Positions 7,932 through 16,715 of a stretch of DNA of 64,000 bases are shown one piece after another. The notes beneath the pieces are model-generated. The model did no database searches, had not been told where the DNA came from, and saw nothing but the letters and a program-made list of their open reading frames with translations. Position numbers and translations under genes: made by a program. Numbering within the stretch: the first letter of the stretch is position 1; every line of letters begins with the position of its first letter. Source of the stretch: an uncultured Mesorhizobium sp. (GTDB taxonomy: Bacteria > Pseudomonadota > Alphaproteobacteria > Rhizobiales > Rhizobiaceae); assembly GCA_937958475.1 (NCBI GenBank), contig CALFXR010000204.1, positions 1 to 64,000 on the forward strand, given 5' to 3'.

Positions 7932-8912
7932 ATGTCCGCACTCCAGCAAATCACCGTGCTCATCCCCGGTCGCCTGCACGAGCACGCCGTGCAGCGGATC
8001 GACAAGACGTTCAGGCTGGTCCGGGCCGAGAAGGCGGACCCGGCGCTGATCGCGCCGGAGGTGCTGAGGGAGGCGAGGGGCGTCGCGGCGATGACGACCA
8101 TCGACGCCGCCTTCATCGATGCGCTGCCCAATCTCGAGATCATCGCCGGATTCGGCGTCGGCTACGACGCGATCGACGCGCGCCATGCGGGGACGTGCGG
8201 CGTCATGGTGACGAACACGCCCGACGTGCTCAGCGAAGAGGTCGCCGACACGGCGCTGGGGCTGCTGCTCAACACGGTGCGCGAATTCGCGAAGGCGGAG
8301 AAGTGGCTGCGCGACGGAAACTGGGTGGCCAAGGGCGGTTACCGGCTGACGCCGGGTACGCTGCGCGGGCGCACGATCGGCATCTTCGGCCTCGGCCGCA
8401 TCGGCCTCGCCATCGCCCGCCGGCTCGAAGCCTTCGGCCTGCCGATCGCCTATCACAACCGCCGTCCGGTCGAGGGTGTCGGCTATGCCTATTACCCGAC
8501 GCTGCTGGAGCTGGCCGGGGCGGTGGACACGCTGATCTCGGTGGCGCCGGGCGGCGCGGCAACCGAGAAGGCGGTGAATGCCGAGGTCTTGAAGGCGCTC
8601 GGGCCCGACGGCGTCTTCGTCAATGTCGGCCGCGGCAGCACGGTCGACGAGGCCGCCCTGGCGGCTGCGCTCGCCGACCGCACGATCTTCGCCGCCGGCC
8701 TCGACGTCTTCGCCGACGAGCCGCGCGTGCCGCAGGCACTGCTCGACGCCGAGAACGCCTGCCTGCTGCCGCATGTCGGCTCGGCCTCGGTGGCGACGCG
8801 GCGCGCGATGGCGGACCTGTGCGTCGACAACCTCGTCGCCTGGTTCGGCGAAGGGCGCGCGCTGACGCCGGTGCCGGAAACGGCGCACGTGGCGCAGGGC
8901 GCCAAGGCCTGA
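7932..8912 (+). CDS. D-isomer-specific 2-hydroxyacid dehydrogenase (GhrB-like)
   Basis: This is a 326-residue NAD(P)-dependent reductase of the glyoxylate/hydroxypyruvate reductase group. The nucleotide fold has GIFGLGRIGLAIARRLEAFG near residues 150-170. The catalytic triad is visible as Arg234 (VGRGST), Glu263 (ADEPRVP) and His281 (LPHVGSAS). The Asn-Arg pair after the second strand (YHNRRPV) favours NADP(H). It probably interconverts glyoxylate or hydroxypyruvate and the hydroxyacid in the cytoplasm. It stands alone, and the exact substrate is inferred from family only. Confidence 0.9.
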   Translation: MSALQQITVLIPGRLHEHAVQRIDKTFRLVRAEKADPALIAPEVLREARGVAAMTTIDAAFIDALPNLEIIAGFGVGYDAIDARHAGTCGVMVTNTPDVLSEEVADTALGLLLNTVREFAKAEKWLRDGNWVAKGGYRLTPGTLRGRTIGIFGLGRIGLAIARRLEAFGLPIAYHNRRPVEGVGYAYYPTLLELAGAVDTLISVAPGGAATEKAVNAEVLKALGPDGVFVNVGRGSTVDEAALAAALADRTIFAAGLDVFADEPRVPQALLDAENACLLPHVGSASVATRRAMADLCVDNLVAWFGEGRALTPVPETAHVAQGAKA

Positions 8913-8934
8913 CGCGAAGGGGCCTTACGGCAAG

Positions 8935-8966
8935 GCGGCCGGAGGGACGGGCGGCCGGAGGGACGG
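8935..8966 (+). repeat. Two tandem copies of a 16-bp unit
   Basis: The unit GCGGCCGGAGGGACGG occurs twice, head to tail, between the 3' ends of two convergent genes. It probably arose by slippage. Confidence 0.8.
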
Positions 8967-8977
8967 GCGAGCGGCCG

Positions 8978-9751
8978 CTACTCGGCCGCGGCGCGCATGC
9001 CCGTGCGCACGGCGGCGCGTTCGCGCGCGGCGTCGCCGAAGGCGCGGAAGATGCGCGCCGACGCGTCGTCGGTCCTGGCCCAGTATTCGGGATGCCACTG
9101 GACGCCGACGGCGAAGCCGGCCGAATCCCTCACCGAGACCGCCTCGACGGTGCCGTCCTCGGCGGTCGCCTCGACCTCCAGCCAGCGGCCGAGCCGGTCG
9201 ATCGCCTGGCGGTGGACCGAATTCACCTTGAGTTCGCCGGCGCCGAACACGCCGGCGAGGCAACTGCCCGGCTTGATCGAGACCGACTGGCGGATGGCGA
9301 AGCGCTCGTCCTGGATGTCGCTCGCCGGCGCGCGGTGGTCGAGCGCGCCTTCGCGTTCGTGGATCTCGGTGGCCAGCGTGCCGCCCAGCGCGACGTTGAG
9401 CTCCTGGATGCCGCGGCAGATGGCGAGCAGCGGCACGCCGCGCTCGACGGCCTTGCGGATCAGCGGCAGGGTGGTGGCGTCGCGCGCCGGGTCGTAGGGT
9501 CCGTTGGCCTCGCTGGCATCGCCGCCGTAGAGCGAGGGATGGACGTTGGACCTCGACCCGGTGACGAGGACGCCGTCGACCGAATCGAGCAGGCTGTCGA
9601 GATCGAGCCGGTCGCCGAAGGACGGCACCAGCACCGGCAGCACGCCGGCCGCCGATATCGCCGCTTCCAGATATTGCTGGGGCGCGGCGTGCCAGGTGTA
9701 GTTCTCGAACTGCTTCACGTCGGTCGAAACGGCCACTATCGGCTGTCGCAT
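8978..9751 (-). CDS. PuuD-type gamma-glutamyl-gamma-aminobutyrate hydrolase family protein
   Basis: The 257-residue class I glutamine-amidotransferase-like hydrolase has its nucleophile at Cys112 (LLAICRGIQELN) and the His220/Glu222 pair in VQWHPEYW. The family hydrolyses gamma-glutamyl amides such as gamma-Glu-GABA in putrescine degradation. The start giving MRQPIVAVSTD is chosen because the fold begins there; a longer frame upstream has no domain. No other puu genes are adjacent, so the physiological substrate is uncertain. Confidence 0.88.
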   Translation of the reverse strand: MRQPIVAVSTDVKQFENYTWHAAPQQYLEAAISAAGVLPVLVPSFGDRLDLDSLLDSVDGVLVTGSRSNVHPSLYGGDASEANGPYDPARDATTLPLIRKAVERGVPLLAICRGIQELNVALGGTLATEIHEREGALDHRAPASDIQDERFAIRQSVSIKPGSCLAGVFGAGELKVNSVHRQAIDRLGRWLEVEATAEDGTVEAVSVRDSAGFAVGVQWHPEYWARTDDASARIFRAFGDAARERAAVRTGMRAAAE

Positions 9752-10046
9752 TCTCGTCTCTCGTCCTCGATGGGTCCGCACCGAACGCGGATCAGTCGGG
9801 GCGCAAGGTAGGACTTTTTGTCGCCGTTTCCAACTCCCCGCCGGCCGCAGACCGCGGCGCGCCGGAGCATGCCTTAAGACCAAAGTCGCATGGGATCAGA
9901 TCGGCCATGCGTATTTATACGGTACCGCCGGAGGTTGAGGGCGTCGCCACGACGCAATAGATTGCCGGCGCTGCCGTGCCCGGTTCGCGGAGTCTCCCAA
10001 ACTCCATCGGCGCGGCGCCAATCATCAATCCCCTGGAGAAACGTTC

Positions 10047-11153
10047 ATGGATCGTCGTTCATTCATCCGCAAGGCTGGTGCGACCGGTGCCGGCGCTGCC
10101 GCCGCCACCGCGCTCGCCGCACCCGCCATCGCACAATCCGCGCCCAAGATATCCTGGCGCATGACCTCTTCCTTCCCGAAGTCGCTGGACACGATCTACG
10201 GCGGCGCCGAGGTTCTTTCGAAGATGGTCTCGGAGGCCACCGACGGCAACTTCCAGATCCAGGTCTTCGCCGCCGGCGAGATCGTGCCCGGCCTGCAGGC
10301 CGCGGACGCGACGACGGCGGGAACGGTCGAGGCCGCCCACACCGTCTCCTACTACTACTGGGGCAAGAACCCGACCTGGGCGCTCGGCGCGGCGGTTCCC
10401 TTCGCGCTCAGCGCGCGCGGCATGAACGCCTGGCACTACCATGGCGGCGGCATCGACATGTTCAACGAGTTCCTCGGCACGCAGGGCCTGTTCGGCCTGC
10501 CGGGCGGCAACACGGGCGTCCAGATGGGTGGCTGGTTCCGCAAGGAAATCAACACGGTGGCCGATCTCCAGGGCCTCAAGATGCGCATCGGCGGCTTCGC
10601 CGGCAAGGTCGTCGAGAAGCTCGGCGTGGTGCCGCAGCAGATCGCCGGCGGCGACATCTACCCGTCGCTGGAGAAGGGCACGATCGACGCGGCCGAGTGG
10701 GTCGGCCCCTATGACGACGAGAAGCTCGGCTTCTACAAGGTCGCGCCGTACTACTACTATCCGGGCTGGTGGGAAGGCGGTCCGACCGTGCACTTCCTGT
10801 TCAACAAGGGCAAGTACGAGGAGCTGCCGGCGTCCTACAAGGCGCTGCTGCGCACCGCCGCGCAGGCCGCCGACGCCGACATGCTGCAGAAGTACGACTA
10901 CAAGAACCCGACCGCGATCAAGAGCCTCGTGGCCAACGGCGCCCAGCTGCGTCCGTTCAGCCAGGAGATCCTGTCGGCCTGCTTCGACAAGGCCAACGAG
11001 GTCTATGCCGAGATGACGGCCTCGAATCCCGAGTTCAAGAAGATCTGGGATTCGATCACCGCGTTCCGCAAGGACTATTACCTGAACGCCCAGGTGGCGG
11101 AATACAATTACGACACCTTCATGATGATCCAGCAGCGCAGCGGCAAGCTCTAA
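10047..11153 (+). CDS. TRAP transporter substrate-binding protein, TakP-like (DctP family), copy 1
   Basis: The 368-residue periplasmic receptor has a Tat-type signal (DRRSFIRKAG, then an Ala-rich stretch ending AIAQ). Conserved blocks include VFAAGEIVPGLQAADA, LKMRIGGFAGKV and EWVGPYDDEKLGF. The protein strongly resembles Rhodobacter TakP, which binds 2-keto acids with Na+, so pyruvate-like or branched 2-oxoacids are the best-guess ligands. GGAG precedes the ATG. A rho-independent terminator follows, so it is probably transcribed separately from the second copy. The membrane partners dctQ/dctM are encoded convergently about 1.5 kb away. Confidence 0.92.
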   Translation: MDRRSFIRKAGATGAGAAAATALAAPAIAQSAPKISWRMTSSFPKSLDTIYGGAEVLSKMVSEATDGNFQIQVFAAGEIVPGLQAADATTAGTVEAAHTVSYYYWGKNPTWALGAAVPFALSARGMNAWHYHGGGIDMFNEFLGTQGLFGLPGGNTGVQMGGWFRKEINTVADLQGLKMRIGGFAGKVVEKLGVVPQQIAGGDIYPSLEKGTIDAAEWVGPYDDEKLGFYKVAPYYYYPGWWEGGPTVHFLFNKGKYEELPASYKALLRTAAQAADADMLQKYDYKNPTAIKSLVANGAQLRPFSQEILSACFDKANEVYAEMTASNPEFKKIWDSITAFRKDYYLNAQVAEYNYDTFMMIQQRSGKL

Positions 11154-11178
11154 GCCTTCGCGAACGCCGGTTTCGAAG

Positions 11179-11209
11179 ACCCCCGGGCGACGTCCGGGGG
11201 TTCTTTTTT
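11179..11209 (+). terminator. Rho-independent terminator after TRAP receptor copy 1
   Basis: A G/C stem (CCCCCGG paired with CCGGGGG) is followed by TTCTTTTTT, 26 bp after the stop codon. Confidence 0.9.
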
Positions 11210-11413
11210 GTCGTGCGTCGCGCGCATCGACTTCGCGCATAAGTTGCGTCGGCCGTTTCCTGCGGCATAGAGGCGGCCGCTGCCTCGCGGCGACGCGCAA
11301 TGCTGGACAGGCGCGGCACGTCTGTGCATTTATTCGCGAAGGTTCCGGGCCTTCCGACAGAACAACCGAATACGGGACGATCGGAACCGCAACTCATCTG
11401 GGAGGAATACGGA

Positions 11414-12520
11414 ATGGATCGTCGTTCATTTATCAGGAAGGCCGGATTCGCGGGTGCGGGCGCCGCTGCCGCCACCACGCTGGCGGCCCCGGCCATCGCG
11501 CAGTCGATGCCGAAAGTCTCGTGGCGCGTGACGTCGTCGTTCCCGAAGGCGCTGGACACGATCTTCGGCGCCGCGGAGACGATGGCGAAGTACGTCCGCG
11601 AATCGACGGACGGCAACTTCGACATCCAGGTCTTCGCCGCGGGCGAACTGGTGCCGGGCCTGCAGGCTGCCGACGCCGCGGCGGCGGGTACCGTCGAGGC
11701 CTGCCACACCGCGTCATACTACTACTGGGGCAAGGACCCCACCTTCGCGCTGGCGACGGCGGTGCCGTTCAGCATGAACGTGCGCCAGTTCAACGCCTGG
11801 AACTACTATGGCGGCGGCCAGGACCTGCTCAACGAGTTCTACGCCACGCAGGGCCTCTACGGCCTCGCCTGCGGCAACACGGGCGCCCAGATGGGCGGCT
11901 GGTACCGCAAGGAGATCAACACGGTGGCCGATCTCCAGGGCCTGAAGATGCGTATCGGCGGCTTCGCCGGCAAGATCATGGAGAAGCTCGGCGTGGTGCC
12001 GCAGCAGATCGCCGGCGGCGACATCTATCCGTCGCTGGAAAAGGGCACGATCGACGCGGCCGAGTGGGTCGGCCCCTATGACGACGAGAAGCTCGGCTTC
12101 TACAAGGTCGCCAAGTACTACTACTATCCGGGCTTCTGGGAAGGCGGCCCGGCGCTGCACACGCTGGTCAACCTGGCGAAGTGGAACGAACTGCCGAAGA
12201 ACTACCAGGCCGTGTTCACGTCGGCCTGCGAAGCGGCCAACTGCGACATGATGGCGAGCTACGACCACAAGAACCCGGCGGCGCTGCGCCGGCTGGTGGC
12301 GGGCGGCGCAGAACTGCGTCCGTTCAGCCAGGAGGTCCTGCAGGCGGCGTTCGACGCGTCCACCGCCACCTACACCGAGATCATGGCCAGCAACGCCGCG
12401 TTCAAGAAGATCTTCGAGAGCCAGATGGCGTTCCGCAAGGACGCCTATCTCTGGGCGCAGATCTCGGAGTACACGTTCGACACGTTCATGATGATCCAGC
12501 AGCGCAACGGCAAGCTCTGA
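11414..12520 (+). CDS. TRAP transporter substrate-binding protein, TakP-like (DctP family), copy 2
   Basis: This second 368-residue TakP-like receptor is clearly paralogous to the upstream one and has the same Tat signal (MDRRSFIRKAGFAGAG). The central block from EINTVADLQG through the DDEKLGFYKV segment is virtually identical to copy 1, whereas the outer lobes differ. An example is KGKYEELPASYKALL in copy 1 against LAKWNELPKNYQAVF here. GGGAGGAAT precedes the ATG; the frame upstream of 11414 is non-homologous leader. The two receptors probably feed one DctQM channel with related but distinct acids, which is inference. Confidence 0.92.
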   Translation: MDRRSFIRKAGFAGAGAAAATTLAAPAIAQSMPKVSWRVTSSFPKALDTIFGAAETMAKYVRESTDGNFDIQVFAAGELVPGLQAADAAAAGTVEACHTASYYYWGKDPTFALATAVPFSMNVRQFNAWNYYGGGQDLLNEFYATQGLYGLACGNTGAQMGGWYRKEINTVADLQGLKMRIGGFAGKIMEKLGVVPQQIAGGDIYPSLEKGTIDAAEWVGPYDDEKLGFYKVAKYYYYPGFWEGGPALHTLVNLAKWNELPKNYQAVFTSACEAANCDMMASYDHKNPAALRRLVAGGAELRPFSQEVLQAAFDASTATYTEIMASNAAFKKIFESQMAFRKDAYLWAQISEYTFDTFMMIQQRNGKL

Positions 12521-12552
12521 GCCTCGCGCGAAACGGTCATCCAGCGACCACA

Positions 12553-12597
12553 AAAGAAGACCCCGCCGGAGCGATCCGGCGGGGTCTTTGCTTTCCG
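12553..12597. terminator. Bidirectional rho-independent terminator
   Basis: Fourteen-base arms (12557-12570 and 12575-12588, loop GCGA) are flanked by A-rich sequence on the left and TTTGCTTT on the right. The hairpin can therefore end both the plus-strand receptor gene and the minus-strand dctM gene. Confidence 0.88.
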
Positions 12598-12610
12598 GCA
12601 CTGCCGCCGG

Positions 12611-14338
12611 TCAGTTGAACTTCGGCGGCTGGCTGAGATCGTTGGCCGGAGGCGGCGTCGCGCCGCCATCGGCGGGCGGCGCACCGAACGGCGACAGACC
12701 GAGGCCGGGCAGGCCCGGCTGATCGCCGCCGAAGGGTGGCACGATGATCTCGACGTCGCCCGGATCGACCACCACGCCCTTGTAGTGCATGACCATCTGC
12801 GGGAAGCTGATGGTCAGTGCCACCATGATGACCTGGATGACCACGAACGGCACCGCGCCCCAGTAGATCTGGCCCGTGGTGATCGGCTGGATGGTCTTGC
12901 CGGTGATGCGGTCGAGATAGGGCACGCGCGCCGCGACCGAGCGCAGGTAGAACAGCGCGAAGCCGAAGGGCGGATGCATGAAGCTCGTCTGCATGTTGAT
13001 GCCGAGCAGCACGCCGAACCAGATCAGGTCGATGCCGAGCTTGTCGGCGGCCGGCGCGAGCAGCGGCACGATGATGAAGGCGAGCTCGAAGAAGTCGAGG
13101 AAGAAGGCGAGCAGGAAGACGAGAATGTTCACCGCGATCAGGAAGCCGGTCTCGCCGCCGGGCATCGACACCAGCAGGTGCTCCACCCACAGGTGCCCGT
13201 TGACGCCGTAGAAGGTCAGCGAGAACACCCGCGCACCGATCAGGATGAACAGCACGAAGGACGACAGCCGGGTCGTCGAGGCGAGCGCCTGTCTGATCAC
13301 GTCCATCGTCAGGCGGCCCTTGGCGGCCGCCATAATCAGCGCGCCGACGGCGCCCATGGCGCCGCCTTCGGTCGGCGTGGCGATGCCGAGGAAGATGGTG
13401 CCGAGCACGAGGAAGATCAGCGCCAGCGGCGGGATCAGGACGATGATGACCTGCTGCGCCAGCCGCGACATCATGTTGAACCCGGCGGCGCGGTCGATGA
13501 TCGCCAGGACGTAGACGACGATGATGCCGACCGTGGCGCCGAGGATGTCGGCATTTGAGCCCTGGGTGGGCGACAGGTAGACGTGGGCGCCGTAGGCGAT
13601 CACGGTGGCGAGCAGGACGGCGACGATCAGCGACGTCACGCCGTGGCCGAGCGTGCGCGCCTCGAGCGGCAGGGCCGGCATCGCGTCGCGCTTGAAGAAC
13701 GACACCAGCAGGATGTAGCTCATGTACAGGCTGGTCAGCACGAGGCCGGGGATCAGCGCGCCCTTGTACATGTCGCCGACCGAGCGGCCGAGCTGGTCGG
13801 CGAGCACGATGAGGACGAGCGAGGGCGGGATGATCTGCGCCAGCGTGCCCGACGCGGCGATGACGCCCGTGGCGACGCGCCGGTCGTAGCCGTAGCGCAG
13901 CATGATCGGCAGCGAGATCAGGCCCATGGCGATGACCGAAGCGGCGACGACGCCGGTGGTCGCCGCCAGCAGCGCGCCGACGAAGATGACCGCATAGGCG
14001 AGGCCGCCGCGGACCGGGCCGAACAGCTGCCCGATCGTATCGAGGAGGTCCTCGGCCATGCCCGATCTCTCGAGCACGATTCCCATGAAGGTGAAGAAGG
14101 GAATGGCGAGCAGCGTGTCGTTGGACATCACCCCCCAGAAGCGCTCGGGAAGGGCATAGAGCAGCGGCCAGGCGAGGTTGATGGAGCCGTTCGAATAGGG
14201 CGCGAGTTCGACGCCGATGAAGAAGAAGAGCAGGCCGTTGGCCGCCAGGGAGAAGGCGACCGGATAGCCGAGCAGCATGAAGACGATAAGCGAGAAGAAC
14301 ATGATCGGCGCCATGTTCTGGGCGATGAACTCGATCAC
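12611..14338 (-). CDS. dctM: TRAP transporter large permease subunit (DctM)
   Basis: The 575-residue inner-membrane protein drives Na+-coupled uptake of acid delivered by the TRAP receptor. Many hydrophobic helices are seen, with the family motif LGIATPTEGGAMGAVGA and the FELAFIIVPLLAP segment. It is longer than the common 425-450 residue DctM, with an extra hydrophilic and membrane stretch near residues 215-280 and a Pro/Gly-rich tail (FGGDQPGLPGLGLSPFG) ending PPKFN. The GTG start overlaps the dctQ stop (GTGA), indicating translational coupling. It converges on the second receptor gene, sharing the bidirectional terminator. Confidence 0.93.
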   Translation of the reverse strand: MIEFIAQNMAPIMFFSLIVFMLLGYPVAFSLAANGLLFFFIGVELAPYSNGSINLAWPLLYALPERFWGVMSNDTLLAIPFFTFMGIVLERSGMAEDLLDTIGQLFGPVRGGLAYAVIFVGALLAATTGVVAASVIAMGLISLPIMLRYGYDRRVATGVIAASGTLAQIIPPSLVLIVLADQLGRSVGDMYKGALIPGLVLTSLYMSYILLVSFFKRDAMPALPLEARTLGHGVTSLIVAVLLATVIAYGAHVYLSPTQGSNADILGATVGIIVVYVLAIIDRAAGFNMMSRLAQQVIIVLIPPLALIFLVLGTIFLGIATPTEGGAMGAVGALIMAAAKGRLTMDVIRQALASTTRLSSFVLFILIGARVFSLTFYGVNGHLWVEHLLVSMPGGETGFLIAVNILVFLLAFFLDFFELAFIIVPLLAPAADKLGIDLIWFGVLLGINMQTSFMHPPFGFALFYLRSVAARVPYLDRITGKTIQPITTGQIYWGAVPFVVIQVIMVALTISFPQMVMHYKGVVVDPGDVEIIVPPFGGDQPGLPGLGLSPFGAPPADGGATPPPANDLSQPPKFN

Positions 14339-14919
14339 GACCGCACCTCCCCGGCGAGCGCCTTGGCTTCGAGCTCGGCCTGTTCATGCGTCGATATGAA
14401 GGGAGTGGGGTCCTCCATGTCGCCGCGCATGACCGCGATCTTCTTGATGATCTCGGAGACGCCCTGGATCCCGAGCAGGAAGAAACCGATGAGCAGCAGC
14501 GACTTGGCCGGCCAGATGATGAGGCCGCCGGCGTTCGTCGAGACTTCCTGGGTGCGGAACGACAGGAGGAAGTAGGGGACGAAATAGTAGATCATCAGCA
14601 GGACGAACGGCATCAGGAAGACGACATGGCCGAACAGATCGATCCAGTGCTGCTTGCGCCGGGAGAACATGCCGTAGACGATGTCGATGCGGATGTGCTC
14701 GTTCTGCTTCAGCGTGTAGGCGGCGGCGAGCAGGAAGGCGGCGCCGAAGAGATACCACTGCAACTCCAGCCACGCGTTGGACGACATGTTGAACGCCTTG
14801 CGGATAACGGCGTTCGTCGCGCTGATCAGGATCGACGCCAGAATCAGCCAACCTACCCATTTGCCGATGAATTCGTTCAGACGATCGATCGCTCTGGAGA
14901 GAGCCAGGAGCCCTGCCAT
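14335..14919 (-). CDS. dctQ: TRAP transporter small permease subunit (DctQ)
   Basis: The 194-residue protein has four hydrophobic segments typical of DctQ (WVGWLILASILISATNAV, WLELQWYLFGAAFLLAAAY, HVVFLMPFVLLMIYYFV and a last one near SLLLIGFFLLGIQG). The small subunit pairs with DctM in the inner membrane. GGGAGGAA precedes the ATG at good spacing. It is first in a dctQ-dctM transcript that faces the two receptor genes. Confidence 0.93.
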   Translation of the reverse strand: MAGLLALSRAIDRLNEFIGKWVGWLILASILISATNAVIRKAFNMSSNAWLELQWYLFGAAFLLAAAYTLKQNEHIRIDIVYGMFSRRKQHWIDLFGHVVFLMPFVLLMIYYFVPYFLLSFRTQEVSTNAGGLIIWPAKSLLLIGFFLLGIQGVSEIIKKIAVMRGDMEDPTPFISTHEQAELEAKALAGEVRS

Positions 14920-14979
14920 TGATTTCCTCCCAATGTTCAGTCCGAGCGCGCCGGGTGTTCCCTGTTCTTCGCCGACGTG

Positions 14980-14995
14980 CCGGTATCCCTACCGG
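14980..14995. promoter_or_regulatory. Short inverted repeat upstream of dctQM
   Basis: CCGGTA-TCCC-TACCGG is a perfect 6-bp inverted repeat 61 bp upstream of the dctQ start; CCGGTAT is also present as a direct repeat. It could be a regulator site, but the arms are short. Confidence 0.3.
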
Positions 14996-15109
14996 TATGA
15001 ATGCACAGGGGGCCGGCGTCAACATGACCCGATGCAGCCCGGCGCGGGCGCCATACCAGCCCGCCCCGGGCGACGGAAGACCGTGAGAATACGGTAGTCC
15101 GCGTCGGAT

Positions 15110-16015
15110 TCAGAACTGCCCGCGGCCGTCTGCGACGCCGCGCCGCAGCACGAGGAAGGCGACGAGGGCGGCGAATACCGCGGCATCGCGCCATTCGAGC
15201 AGGAAATAGCCGGACCACAGCGCCTCGGCCATGCCGAAGGCGGCGGCGCCCAGCGCGGCGCGCGGCGGGCTGTCGTAGCCGCCCGCGGCGGCGAGGAAGA
15301 GCACCTTCAGCCCGAAGATCATGCCGTCGCCGAAGCCGATGTTGCCAAAATGGAGCGCGGCGAGGATGCCCGCCCCGGCCGCGGCGGCGGCGCCGAGCAC
15401 GATCGACCGGCGGAACACGCGACCCGTGTCGACCGCGCACATGGCCGCGGCGGCCGGATCGTCGGCGACGGCCCGCCACTCCCGGCCGAAGCGCGACATG
15501 GCGAGAGCGGACGAAGCGAGCGCGAGGACGAGCGCGATGGCGGCGACGTCGACGATCTGGATGACGGTCAGCGTGGCGGCGAAGGCGCCGTCGCGGGCGA
15601 ACACGACCGGAATCGCCAGCAGGGGAGGCAGCCAGAAGTCGCGGGTCTCGGCGGCGATGCGGCCGAGTTCCATGAGCACGATCGACACGCCGAGCGTGGC
15701 GGTGACGACCGCGTTGGGTGACTTCTCGGCGAGGCGCGAGAACACCGACCGCGCCAGCACCCACGCGGCGAGCAGGGCGAAGGCGACGCCGGCCGCGGCG
15801 CCGAGCGCGACGGTCGCCGGAAGGGTCAGCCAAAGCGCGCGCCAGCCGAACACGGCGACGAGGATGGCGGTCTGGCCGGCGAAGGCGAACAGGGCGCCGA
15901 AGGACAGGTTGGTGCGATGGACGACGCCGTTGGTCAGCGCGTAGCCGAAAGCGAGCGCCGCGTAGAGCGCGCCGATGTGCAGGCCGTTCAGCAACTGTTG
16001 CAGCAGATAGATCAT
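15110..16015 (-). CDS. Orphan LivH-like ABC transporter permease
   Basis: The product is about 301 residues, a hydrophobic LivH/BPD_transp_2 permease. It starts YLLQQLLNGLHIGALYAALAFGYAL, has repeated Ala-rich helices, and includes the segment FGREWRAVADDPAAAAMCAVD that resembles the coupling loop of LivH (usually RAVADD). The start at MIYLLQQ is preferred; in-frame ATGs at 16021 and 16060 are possible. No LivG, LivF, LivM or binding-protein gene is beside it, which is unusual. It is divergent from the CGNR regulator gene, with an inverted repeat between them. Confidence 0.75.
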   Translation of the reverse strand: MIYLLQQLLNGLHIGALYAALAFGYALTNGVVHRTNLSFGALFAFAGQTAILVAVFGWRALWLTLPATVALGAAAGVAFALLAAWVLARSVFSRLAEKSPNAVVTATLGVSIVLMELGRIAAETRDFWLPPLLAIPVVFARDGAFAATLTVIQIVDVAAIALVLALASSALAMSRFGREWRAVADDPAAAAMCAVDTGRVFRRSIVLGAAAAAGAGILAALHFGNIGFGDGMIFGLKVLFLAAAGGYDSPPRAALGAAAFGMAEALWSGYFLLEWRDAAVFAALVAFLVLRRGVADGRGQF

Positions 16016-16059
16016 GCACATCACGAAGGCTGCGTCGTGGGCCGGACTCTGCCGATGCA

Positions 16060-16093
16060 TTCTAACTTGTCAAACTGAAAATACAGGTTAGAA
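16060..16093. promoter_or_regulatory. Inverted repeat in divergent intergenic region
   Basis: TTCTAAC-T-TGT at 16060-16070 and ACA-G-GTTAGAA at 16083-16093 match as inverted arms with one mismatch around a 12-bp spacer. The repeat lies between the LivH-like gene and the CGNR regulator, and contains a consensus TTGACA on the minus strand. It is a probable operator. Confidence 0.6.
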
Positions 16094-16100
16094 ATTCGCC

Positions 16101-16715
16101 ATGGCCATCGACTGGACCCCGCACCGCTTTTCCGGGGGCGCGCTCGCCCTCGACATGGCGAACACCGTCGTGCTGCGCGGGGATCCGCGCGGCTTCGACC
16201 GTTTCGCGGAGGCGGTCGAGATCGCCCGCTTCGCCGAGGCGGCGGCCGTCCACCGCGCCGACGAGCTGGGCGGCCGGCGGATGGCGGTGGCGGACGCCGC
16301 GGCCGCGAAGGACGGCGTCGTCGAGCTGCGCGAGGCGATCGACTCGCTGTTTCGCGCCTGGGCAGGGCGCCTGAAACAGCCGCCCGGAGCCCTGCCGCGG
16401 CTGCTGCGCGCCTGCGCGGCGGCACTCGAGGGCGAAGACGAGGCGGCTTTCGCCGACGCCGGCGACGCTGCGGAGGCCGGCAAGACCGGCGATGCGCCCA
16501 TAGCCTTCACGACCGCGGTGGCGAAATCGGCGCTCGGGCTGCTCTGCGACGACGCCTCGGCCCGGATCAGGATCTGCGCCAACTGCAACTGGCTGTTCCT
16601 CGACCGCAGCCGCAACGGCAGCCGGGTGTGGTGCGACATGGCGGTGTGCGGCAACCGGCAGAAGGCCAGGCGCCACTACGGACGGCGCAAGGCGGAGGAG
16701 AGCAGGCATGGATGA
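16101..16715 (+). CDS. CGNR zinc-finger / ABATE-domain regulator
   Basis: The 204-residue protein has an N-terminal ABATE-type region (FSGGALALDMANTVVLRGDP) and a C-terminal CGNR zinc finger. The finger shows CANC, then WC and the signature CGNRQKARRHY. These proteins are regarded as putative stress-linked transcription regulators. It is divergent from a permease gene with a palindrome between them, the usual arrangement for a local regulator. The 3' end overlaps the next lipoprotein gene by 8 bp, implying co-translation. Confidence 0.85.
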   Translation: MAIDWTPHRFSGGALALDMANTVVLRGDPRGFDRFAEAVEIARFAEAAAVHRADELGGRRMAVADAAAAKDGVVELREAIDSLFRAWAGRLKQPPGALPRLLRACAAALEGEDEAAFADAGDAAEAGKTGDAPIAFTTAVAKSALGLLCDDASARIRICANCNWLFLDRSRNGSRVWCDMAVCGNRQKARRHYGRRKAEESRHG

